Below are positions 28,295-35,493 of a DNA stretch of 64,000 nucleotides, in pieces. The position numbers and the translations under genes were made by a program. Position 1 is the first letter of the stretch; every line of letters starts with the position of its first letter. The DNA comes from Calothrix sp. NIES-2100 (GTDB taxonomy: Bacteria > Cyanobacteriota > Cyanobacteriia > Cyanobacteriales > Nostocaceae). Below the pieces are notes generated by a model, which saw only the letters and a list, made by a program, of their open reading frames with translations, searched no databases and was not told where the DNA came from. Location: assembly GCF_002368195.1 (NCBI RefSeq), contig NZ_AP018178.1, positions 8,948,645 to 9,012,644 on the forward strand, given 5' to 3'.

Positions 28295-29002
28295 TTAACT
28301 AAGTGGAAGTCGCTGAACTAAGAAAAATGCTAAAGCCGCGCTACCTAAAGGAACTGTCAAATTGTCAATTCCTAGCAGGGAAAAAGCTTCTAAACCAGTA
28401 GCGACAACTGCTACTAGTAAAGATATTACCCAAGTTTGCCAAATATTTCCTTGGACACCCAGCAAAATTAAACTACTGACGAGATAACTAACAAAAGTCA
28501 TCGTCAAAGAGCCTTCCCAGCTTTTTTGTGAACCAAAAACTTTATACTTATGTTGACCAAAGCGCTGACCGATTAAAGCTGCTAGTCCATCTCCCCATGT
28601 CATCACCAAAATTCCCAATGCTGCGTATTGGGGTTGTTGCAAGTACCAAAAAACGGCAATGAGAATACCGAAACTGACAGAGTAAAAAAATGTACCCAAA
28701 CTTTGACGACCGACACTATTAATACCGGGGAGAATCGGCAAGCGGTAGGACAATAAGGTGACCGCGCTGGCTAAAATTGAAGCTGTAATGCCGATACTCG
28801 CAGGAATATTTAACCACCAAGCAAGTAAAATCACATTACCAGTGCCAATATGCACTATCTTGCGGACAATTTCTGGATCTTTATGGGCGAGGCGATTAAC
28901 ACAAGCGGCGATCGCTAAAATGAATAATACCCAAACCGCAACGATCGCAATTTGTAGCCATAAAGGAGAAATTGAGTCTAAAGCCGGAAATGTATTCACC
29001 AA
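28295..29002 (-). CDS. Phytol/dolichol kinase-family membrane protein (VTE5-like)
   Basis: 235 residues, about six to seven membrane helices. Motif EIVRKIVHIGTGNVILLAWWLNIP near the N-terminus, and LVMTWGDGLAALIGQRFGQHKY plus FGSQKSWEGSLTMT are the CTP-dependent polyprenol-kinase signature. VTE5-type enzymes phosphorylate phytol released from chlorophyll, feeding tocopherol or phylloquinone synthesis. Phytol is the most likely substrate in a cyanobacterium; other polyprenols cannot be excluded. Divergent from yidD with 62 bp between starts. Confidence 0.82.
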   Translation of the reverse strand: MVNTFPALDSISPLWLQIAIVAVWVLFILAIAACVNRLAHKDPEIVRKIVHIGTGNVILLAWWLNIPASIGITASILASAVTLLSYRLPILPGINSVGRQSLGTFFYSVSFGILIAVFWYLQQPQYAALGILVMTWGDGLAALIGQRFGQHKYKVFGSQKSWEGSLTMTFVSYLVSSLILLGVQGNIWQTWVISLLVAVVATGLEAFSLLGIDNLTVPLGSAALAFFLVQRLPLS

Positions 29003-29064
29003 AGATATTACTAGAAAGAAAAATTTGAGTCTTTATTTCTACTTTATTAGATTTGGTTGCTGCT

Positions 29065-29304
29065 ATGAAACTATTATTGATTTGGCTGATTCGGGGCTAC
29101 CGAATGTTTATCTCACCGCTATTTCCGCCTACTTGCCGTTTTCAACCCACTTGTTCCATGTACACCATGCAAGCAATTGAGAGATTTGGTGCTGTGCGCG
29201 GTACTTGGATGGGAATTCGCCGCATCTTGCGATGTCATCCATTTCATCCCGGTGGTTACGATCCAGTACCGGAGGTAGTTGAAAAAACAAAAGATTGTTG
29301 CTAG
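29065..29304 (+). CDS. yidD: YidD membrane protein insertion efficiency factor
   Basis: 79 residues from ATG 29065 (a start at 29053 adds four residues without support). [42 protein letters not shown] matches YidD, with the paired Cys, and [17 protein letters not shown] the conserved C-terminal core. Assists YidC in inserting membrane proteins and contacts the inner membrane through its N-terminal helix. The gene often sits in the rpmH-rnpA-yidC cluster but is alone here. Confidence 0.93.
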   Translation: MKLLLIWLIRGYRMFISPLFPPTCRFQPTCSMYTMQAIERFGAVRGTWMGIRRILRCHPFHPGGYDPVPEVVEKTKDCC

Positions 29305-29492
29305 TTGTAGACGTGATCTGTTAAAAGATCTGCCCTATAAGTTTTGTAGAGTAAAAATTTAGGCAAATGTTTTTACTCTCTTACTTTAGAGAAAAATTTT
29401 TAGAATGATTAAAGAATTTCACATTTATCTGTCCCAGAAAATATACGTATGGAGCCAAAGAAACTTACTTTAAGTAACTAGGGACATCTACT

Positions 29493-30077
29493 ATGAGTGG
29501 TACATTTGAACGCATCGGCACACTGAAGAGTAATACTCCCAAGAATCCTCAGCAAGAAATTAGGATTCGCTCATCAGCCACAACTAAAGAAAATAACATC
29601 CTAAAAGAAGTAGCGCCAGGTACTAAGGTCAAGGTTATTGGAGAAACCAAGGGAGAAGCCGTAAGCGAAAAATTTAGCAAATGGTATAAAGTTAGCTACG
29701 AAAATATTGAGGGTTTTGTAAATGAAAGTGTGATTGACGTATCTCCAATCCCATCCTCTCCAAATTCTGACAAAAACCCTCCACTTTTGCATTTTAAGAC
29801 TAAAGATAAGGAGGTAAGAATTTTTAAAGAAGGAGGAAAAGTACTTATGAATGTCTACGATCAACTAAATAAAGATACCGAGTTATTGAAAGTCCCTGCG
29901 ACAAAAGAAATAGAGGCAAATCAACATATTATATACCGTGCAAGCGAGCCACCATTGACATATAAGGTCGATTTTGTTCCGTCAGGTGAAGTCCATCTGA
30001 TAATTATTAAAGATGACGGTACAGTAGTTTCAGACAATAAAGGAATCGCTCCATCTGGTCAAGAATGGGGAAAGTAG
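29493..30077 (+). CDS. Bacterial SH3-domain protein
   Basis: 194 residues. A bacterial SH3 (SH3_3) domain spans ~20-85: IRIRSSATTKENNILKEVAPGTKVKVIGE ... WYKVSYENIEGFVNESVI. After a Pro/Ser linker, residues ~100-190 form an unassigned beta-rich domain (YRASEPPLTYKVDFVPSGEVHLIIIKDDGTVVS). No signal peptide or membrane segment is visible, unusual for a cell-wall-binding SH3 protein, so it may act in the cytosol or be exported by another route. Function unknown. Confidence 0.65.
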   Translation: MSGTFERIGTLKSNTPKNPQQEIRIRSSATTKENNILKEVAPGTKVKVIGETKGEAVSEKFSKWYKVSYENIEGFVNESVIDVSPIPSSPNSDKNPPLLHFKTKDKEVRIFKEGGKVLMNVYDQLNKDTELLKVPATKEIEANQHIIYRASEPPLTYKVDFVPSGEVHLIIIKDDGTVVSDNKGIAPSGQEWGK

Positions 30078-30160
30078 CTGTAATCATAGAATTAGCAACT
30101 CATTTTTTGTGTAATTTTATACTTAAATTATTTGCAATCTAGCAAATATATCATACGAGT

Positions 30161-30190
30161 TTATAGCCTGCTTAGTTGGGCTTTTTTTGT
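30161..30190 (+). terminator. Possible rho-independent terminator of the SH3 gene
   Basis: AGCCT and GGGCT (one wobble) form a short stem followed by seven T residues (TTTTTTT). Weak stem; position fits the end of the upstream transcript. Confidence 0.4.
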
Positions 30191-30222
30191 ATAAATCCAA
30201 AATCTAAAATCTAAAAGTAAGA

Positions 30223-30939
30223 ATGAGACCCTATCATCAAATACCAATCTTTGAGTGTGGTGAACCATTAGTAGGGATTCCTTTAAAATTATTTGCTGTG
30301 GAATCTCCCCATCCTTATGAAAAACTGTTAGCACCTTATGGGGCACATTCTCCTTATTATCTGCGGCAGAGTGTGGTGGAAAATTTAATCCAAGCTCAAA
30401 ATTACTTGCGAGCGCTGCGTCCTCATTGGTACATCCAAATTTTTGACGCTTATCGTCCTGTGGCTGTGCAGCAGTTTATGGTAGATTACAGCTTTGCTCA
30501 AGCCCTAAATGAGAGAGGACTGATTGAGGCGGAATTATCGCCAAACCAGCGCCAAGAACTTTGGGAATTAGTTTATCAAATTTGGGCTGCACCTAGCTTA
30601 GATGAAAAAACGCCCCCACCTCATAGTACAGGTGCGGCGGTAGATGTGACCTTGGTAAATGAGCAAGGGCAAATCGTCGATATGGGTTCACCGATTGATG
30701 AATTGTCAGAGCGATCGCTTCCTGATTACTATATCAATAGTGAGTATCCAGAAGCACAACAGTATCACACTCACCGCCAGTTATTGCGCGATGTCATGTT
30801 AAAAGCTGGATTTCAACGCAATCCTAGAGAATGGTGGCATTTTTCTTTTGGCGATCAAATGTGGGCTTGGTTAAGTAATAAATCTAATCCGGAGAATTCT
30901 TTTACAGCTCGCTATGGGCGGTTTAAAATAGATGGCTAA
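30223..30939 (+). CDS. D-alanyl-D-alanine dipeptidase (VanX/DdpX-like, peptidase M15D)
   Basis: 238 residues. M15D signatures: IQIFDAYRPVAVQQFM (Arg and Zn-site side), PPPHSTGAAVDVTLV (HxxxxxxxD Zn site) and NPREWWHFSFGD (Glu base and His ligand). These are the three conserved blocks of VanX-type enzymes. Hydrolyses D-Ala-D-Ala; in non-resistant bacteria it recycles the dipeptide rather than giving vancomycin resistance. No signal peptide, so cytosolic. No vanH/vanA partner is present. Confidence 0.9.
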   Translation: MRPYHQIPIFECGEPLVGIPLKLFAVESPHPYEKLLAPYGAHSPYYLRQSVVENLIQAQNYLRALRPHWYIQIFDAYRPVAVQQFMVDYSFAQALNERGLIEAELSPNQRQELWELVYQIWAAPSLDEKTPPPHSTGAAVDVTLVNEQGQIVDMGSPIDELSERSLPDYYINSEYPEAQQYHTHRQLLRDVMLKAGFQRNPREWWHFSFGDQMWAWLSNKSNPENSFTARYGRFKIDG

Positions 30940-31008
30940 TTTACAGCATATTTCAGGTAAATGAACTACAGGTGTCAAACCATGTGGAGACTTTACTGAG
31001 GAGGTTAT

Positions 31009-31455
31009 TTGCACAAGCGTTCATTTGGCTTAAAAGCTATTGTTTTTTACAAAGCTTTTACTGCCGCACTATTAATGGTTACTTCTATCGCTTTATTATT
31101 TGCATTAAAACATTATCAATATCTTGAAGAGTTTTCGGACGATTATGTTTTAGAAGGTAAAGCCAGAATTATTGATTGGATTGTCGAAAAAATTCTGAAT
31201 TTTAATCCTAAAACATTAGCATTCAGTGGAATTGGTGCAGGGATTTATTCGATTGTAACTGCCATTGAAGCTATTGGTTTATGGTACGAAAAGCAATGGG
31301 CACATATTCTAGTATTGATACTAGTTGGGATTAGTATTCCACCAGAAATTTATGAATTAATTAAGGGTATATCTCCAGTTAAATTAATCGTATTTCTGAT
31401 TAATGTCGGAGTATTCTGGTATTTATTCCGTAATTTTCCTAAACATAAACATTAA
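31009..31455 (+). CDS. DUF2127 integral membrane protein
   Basis: 148 residues beginning at TTG 31009, chosen because GAGGAGG lies just upstream (30998-31004) at suitable spacing and no ATG precedes the first helix. Four membrane helices: AIVFYKAFTAALLMVTSIALLFAL, AFSGIGAGIYSIVTAIEAIGLW, AHILVLILVGISIPPEIYEL, KLIVFLINVGVFWYLF. Matches the DUF2127 family of small membrane proteins of unknown role. The motif LWYEKQWAHILVLI is its conserved centre. Confidence 0.8.
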   Translation: MHKRSFGLKAIVFYKAFTAALLMVTSIALLFALKHYQYLEEFSDDYVLEGKARIIDWIVEKILNFNPKTLAFSGIGAGIYSIVTAIEAIGLWYEKQWAHILVLILVGISIPPEIYELIKGISPVKLIVFLINVGVFWYLFRNFPKHKH

Positions 31456-31719
31456 TTTTTGCAGTAGATTTATGGCAAATTTTTTGATTTTTCATCAAAA
31501 ATCAAAATTGAAAAAAATAATGCAACAGATGGGTAGGGCACAATAGCCCTTTCAAGGTGGGTAAAAATTTTGCTCAAAAAATCTCTTTTTAATCTCTTAT
31601 CTCTGTGTCCTCTGTGTCTGGAGTGGTTAAATAAATTACTATTTTAACCGCAGAGTCCGCAGAGAGCGCAGAGAAAAAACGGATTTTACGAGTCACCTTG
31701 AAAGGGGTAGTAGGGGCAC
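31456..31719. other. Intergenic region left of MITE copy 3
   Basis: Holds an imperfect foldback pairing CTCTGTGTCCTCTGTGT (~31605) with CGCAGAGTCCGCAGAGAG (~31650) around an AT core, a repeat common in Nostocales genomes. No gene seen. Confidence 0.55.
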
Positions 31720-31932
31720 AACATTGTTCATTGGTGTCAACTTAAGCTAAAAGCTATATAGGGCAGGCGTTGTGCAAAACCCTCTCGCCCTCATCCCCTA
31801 ACCCCTTCTCCCCAGGGAGAAGGGGAATTGGATCTCTAGCTCCCCTCTCCCCAGGGGAGAGGGGCTGGGGGTGAGGGCGAAACCTTGTCACCAAGCGGGT
31901 TTCACGTTAAGTTGACACGTATGAACATTGTT
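31720..31932. mobile_element. 195-bp MITE-like foldback element (copy 3) with 9-bp target duplication
   Basis: Element 31729-31923, identical in all 195 positions to copy 2. Flanked by AACATTGTT on both sides (31720-31728 and 31924-31932). Removing it restores GGGCACAAC-ATT-GTTGTGCCC, a perfect 9-bp palindrome of the GTAGGGGC...GCCCTTAC family. Identity of both copies and intact duplications argue for recent movement. No transposase inside. Confidence 0.92.
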
Positions 31933-32086
31933 GTGCCCTTACGAATAATTTATGTGTCGCAAACATTATTTGAATGGGTATAAATTGACTCTGAACCCAG
32001 AAAGAGGGAAAATAAATTCTTCCCTTCTGCTATCTGCCCGGTTGCTTCCCGTAGTCAAAGGAAGCACTGCCTTTATTCCATCACAA
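31933..32086. other. Spacer between MITE copy 3 and the FUSC gene
   Basis: 154 bp, no gene or clear regulatory motif seen. Confidence 0.4.
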
Positions 32087-34369
32087 TTATTTTTGCAGCA
32101 GCGCGATCGCACAATGCATTATTTTAACTTCATTCACAATCCGCTCTAATTCTGTGGATAGGGTAGTTTGTTCGCGCACGGCTTGTAATGTGGGCGTTAC
32201 AGTGTGGGGATTTGTGGCTATTTCTGATATCCGCAGTCTATGTAGCTGTTCAATTTCATTGTGAATTGCTTCGAGATAACTATCTAGTTCTGGTAATGCT
32301 TGCGGTGGCTGTCTTTGTTGCAGTGCATCTGCTAAGTTCTCTAAAACTGGGATAATCTCATCAGCCACTCGCCTGAGTTCAGTAAATTGATACTCGCCGC
32401 TAAATTCTCGCAGATGTTCGGCTAAGGTTGTCACTGAACTGAAAAAGGCGCGAATGTAAATCATCAGCGTCATTACAGGTTCAACTTCGCCCTGAACATG
32501 ACGGGGTTCGCCAAATAATCTTTGGGCAGCCGCCTCAGCGTTGGCGTTTTCCAGTGCCGCTTGATGGCGTAGGGTGTTAATAGAATTAGCAGCAGCTTGT
32601 CGGGAATTGAGATAATTAGCAATCACTTGTTGAAAGTAAACAAGATTTGCTCGCATGGTTTTTTCTAGTTGGGTGGGGAGTTGCTGACGTTCCCAACTGG
32701 GGAAAAGCAGATAACTCCCCAGCAGTGCTAACACTCCCCCAGCGAGACTATCAACAATCCGCAATACTCCAATCTGCCAGCCATCTGCACTAATAACGTT
32801 AAGTAACAGAATGATCACGGGAGTCAGCAGAATAATAAATATGCTGTAGCTTAACGATCGCACTGACATCGCTGTAAACATCAGCAGTAAAATACAAACT
32901 GCGATCGCAATGGGATTTTTAATTAGTACAACTAGCGTAATACCAATTATTCCGCCTAAGAAAGTACCCAAGACTCGTTGTACTGTTGTCTGCGACGTTC
33001 CGCCAAAATTGGGCTTAAGTGCAACTACAGCAGTTAGGGTTACCCAATAGCCTCTGGGGAGTTGCAATACTGCGGCTACCAGTTCGGCTATTGTGGTAAT
33101 TAATGCTAGGCGTAACGCATGACGAAACAAAACTGAATCAAAAGTCAGGTTATCCCGCAGCGTGTCAAGGAATGAAAAACCCTCTGATTGCACTGGCAAA
33201 GATACTTCGCGGCAAATTTGACTCCGCCGTTGTCCCGTACTCAAATCTGTAACAATCTCAGCATCGGTATGAAGTTGTTGACTCAGCTTTGTCAGAGTAG
33301 TTGTAATCTTCCTCAAGCTGACTAAATCCGAATATTCATCTGTTTGAATATCGCCTGTCTGATTAACAACTTGACTTCGCAATATTTGCCATTGATGTTC
33401 TAATGCTTCAATCTTTCGCTCCAAATCCCCCAGGTTAACTGAACTTCTACCTTTGGTAATTGCTGCTGATAAAGTTTGCAGTGCAATTGCTAACTCTGCC
33501 ATTACTTGGCAAATTTCTCTTTTTATCCCAGAAAACAACGGGCGTGACGATGCGATCGCCAATAATTCTACCTCAGCCACCACAGAATTAATTATTTGGT
33601 TGGCATCCTCGATTAAAATTAGTAACTGATTCCCCCGTAAATTCACGGTTCTTTGTCCCTTCCAGACAGATGCCCAAGTATTACGAGCAGATGTTAAATC
33701 CTGTGTCACAGTATCCTGAGCTTGCAACAATTGCTGTGCCCAATCTCGAAGATCTTCCGGATTTAATATCCTCTGGCTGGCTAATTCCACGAATTTACTT
33801 AATGAGAGATAACATTTAGCAACAGACTCCATTACAGGTGTGTAAGGACGGATCACCCACAACCCTAAAGACAGCACCATTGCCCAGATGCCACCAGCCA
33901 GACATAATAAGCATTGCAACAGCACAGCAGATAAATCGGGAAATGAAGCAAATCTCGCCAGCGAGACAACAAACATAATCGAAATTACCAAGCTAACAGA
34001 AGCCGCTACACTGCCAAACAGACCTGCTAAACCTGCGAGAAAGATGACAATGAATGTTGTGGGAAGCGCTAACCACAGGGTGCTGCTAACTAAATTTGCT
34101 AACAGGAATGCTACAGTTACCCCGATAGTTGCTGCTATCATCGCAGTGGCTTTTTGACGATAAGCTCCGCCCACATCCACCATACTCACAAACATCGCCG
34201 CCATAACCGCGATCGCACTTGCAGCACCATTACCTGTCATAATTCCGATAACAACCGGAACACCTAGCGCTAACAGAGTCCGCAATCCGTAAGCAAATGC
34301 TGGCTTACCTGGCTTGAGTTGAAACTGCTGTAACAGCCAACTAAAAGAACCTCGATCTGTAGATGGCAT
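32087..34369 (-). CDS. FUSC-family (aromatic acid exporter/fusaric acid resistance-like) membrane protein
   Basis: 760 residues. Two membrane blocks of about five to six helices each: ~20-175 (GLRTLLALGVPVVIGIMTGNGAASAIAVMAAMF) and ~415-560 (HALRLALITTIAELVAAVLQLPRGYWVTLTAVVALKPNFGGTSQTTVQRVLGTFLGGIIG). Each is followed by a long helical cytosolic domain. The second block has the FUSC motif YWVTLTAVVALKP with T-x-x-R-x-x-GT-x-x-G. YccS/YhfK-like layout. Probably exports aromatic acids or other small molecules; substrate unknown. Divergent from the repeat array and TIR locus. Confidence 0.87.
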   Translation of the reverse strand: MPSTDRGSFSWLLQQFQLKPGKPAFAYGLRTLLALGVPVVIGIMTGNGAASAIAVMAAMFVSMVDVGGAYRQKATAMIAATIGVTVAFLLANLVSSTLWLALPTTFIVIFLAGLAGLFGSVAASVSLVISIMFVVSLARFASFPDLSAVLLQCLLCLAGGIWAMVLSLGLWVIRPYTPVMESVAKCYLSLSKFVELASQRILNPEDLRDWAQQLLQAQDTVTQDLTSARNTWASVWKGQRTVNLRGNQLLILIEDANQIINSVVAEVELLAIASSRPLFSGIKREICQVMAELAIALQTLSAAITKGRSSVNLGDLERKIEALEHQWQILRSQVVNQTGDIQTDEYSDLVSLRKITTTLTKLSQQLHTDAEIVTDLSTGQRRSQICREVSLPVQSEGFSFLDTLRDNLTFDSVLFRHALRLALITTIAELVAAVLQLPRGYWVTLTAVVALKPNFGGTSQTTVQRVLGTFLGGIIGITLVVLIKNPIAIAVCILLLMFTAMSVRSLSYSIFIILLTPVIILLLNVISADGWQIGVLRIVDSLAGGVLALLGSYLLFPSWERQQLPTQLEKTMRANLVYFQQVIANYLNSRQAAANSINTLRHQAALENANAEAAAQRLFGEPRHVQGEVEPVMTLMIYIRAFFSSVTTLAEHLREFSGEYQFTELRRVADEIIPVLENLADALQQRQPPQALPELDSYLEAIHNEIEQLHRLRISEIATNPHTVTPTLQAVREQTTLSTELERIVNEVKIMHCAIALLQK

Positions 34370-34519
34370 TATTTAGGCTGGGGATTGTTGAAAAAAAGTA
34401 GAGAGCGATCGCTTCTTCAAGAATTGTAACTAGATATGACTGTGCGGCGAATAGTTATTGTCAATTGCTCTAAGTCAAAGCTTCATCATTCCAGTTCAGA
34501 ACGCAAAGCTTAGATATTA
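34370..34519. other. Spacer left of 63-bp repeat array A
   Basis: 150 bp with a GCGATCGC HIP1 site but no gene or recognisable promoter. Confidence 0.4.
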
Positions 34520-34850
34520 AAACACCAATTGTCGAGTAAAAAGGGCGATCGCTCCAGTTCAGAACTCGGAATTTGCACTTCGGAACACCAATTGTCGAGT
34601 AAAAAAGGCGATCACTCGACTTCAAAGCCTCACCGTTTGACTTCCGAACACGAATTGTTGAGCAAAAAGGGCGATCGCTCGACTTCTGAACACGATCATT
34701 CGAGTTCGGAACTCGGAAGTTGCAGCTTGGAACACCAATTGTCGAGCAAAAAGGGCGATCGCTCGACTTCAAAGCTTGATAATTCAAGTTCGGAACTCAA
34801 AAGTTGCAGCTTGGAACACGAATTGTCGAGTCAAAAGGGCGTTGGTGCAG
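34520..34850. repeat. 63/84-bp tandem repeat array A, left of TIR locus
   Basis: Five copies of a unit containing GTCGAG-N-AAAAAGGGCGATCGCTCGAC-type hairpins, starting at 34531, 34594, 34657, 34741 and 34825: spacings 63, 63, 84 and 84 bp, all multiples of 21. Each unit contains a HIP1-like GCGATCGC and a stem GTCGAGC/GCTCGAC. The same unit occurs at 37508-38118 in the same orientation. Long open frames (KKGDRSTSK-type and complementary) come from the multiple-of-three period and are not taken as genes. Confidence 0.88.
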
Positions 34851-35124
34851 CCCAACCCAGGTATCGTTTTGTCTTTTTTGAGAATTGGATAATAACACTA
34901 ACAAAATTATTAATATTGATATCTGTGAAGTTAGTGATACTCAGTAGAATGACGATATGGGTGTGAGGCTCCTTTGGAACCTGATGAATATAATGGATAT
35001 ATCTCAGTAATAAACCGCAGTTGGCTCACAGAGGATGATTAATAAATTACTGTTTAGGCTTTTATTTTGAGAAAATTGATTTATATACTTTTATACAGCC
35101 ATTTAATCAAGTAAATTTAAAAAT
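34851..35124. other. Spacer upstream of the short TIR gene
   Basis: 274 bp, AT-rich near the gene; no consensus promoter identified. The promoter of the TIR locus is expected here. Confidence 0.35.
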
Positions 35125-35454
35125 ATGCCTAATGCGGTTAAAGTATTTTTTTCCTACTCCCACAGAGATGAAGCTTTACGTGACGAATTGGCAACTCATC
35201 TGAGCATGATGAAACGTCAAGGAGTTATTGAAGCTTGGCACGATCGCGAAATCAGTGCTGGGAGTGAATCGGCAAATGCCATTGATGAAAATCTTGAAGT
35301 TGCAGATATCATTCTGCTGCTGGTAAGTGCTAACTTTCTGGCTTCAGATTACTGCTACGACAAAGAAAAGTTAGAAAAACAAATTCAGGAAACCGAAACG
35401 GAACTGAAGCAATTAGATCAGCAGCTTGAGGAAATCGAGCAAAAGCTTTTTTAG
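35125..35454 (+). CDS. Short TIR-domain protein with coiled-coil tail
   Basis: 109 residues. KVFFSYSHRDEALRDELATHLSMMKRQGVIEAWHDREISAGSE is the first half of a TIR_2 domain, and SANFLASDYCYDKE keeps the Glu (81) at the position of the NAD-cleaving Glu in TIR enzymes. After that the expected last third of the fold (VIPVLLR...DW) is missing and is replaced by a coiled coil (EKLEKQIQETETELKQLDQQLEEIEQKL). It aligns with residues 1-80 of the next gene, 39 bp downstream. It may be a truncated duplicate, or a short TIR that modulates the full-length one. Confidence 0.78.
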   Translation: MPNAVKVFFSYSHRDEALRDELATHLSMMKRQGVIEAWHDREISAGSESANAIDENLEVADIILLLVSANFLASDYCYDKEKLEKQIQETETELKQLDQQLEEIEQKLF

Positions 35455-35493
35455 TCTGACTTTTAAACCAGCCAACCTCTTGCCATATCTCCT

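Noticed and set aside
30223..30939. Vancomycin resistance locus
   Set aside because: Only the M15D dipeptidase is present; no vanH/vanA/vanS/vanR neighbours, and such enzymes serve recycling in many bacteria.
34520..34850. CRISPR array with 63-bp period
   Set aside because: The whole unit is conserved including the would-be spacers; variable parts are shared between units; no cas genes.
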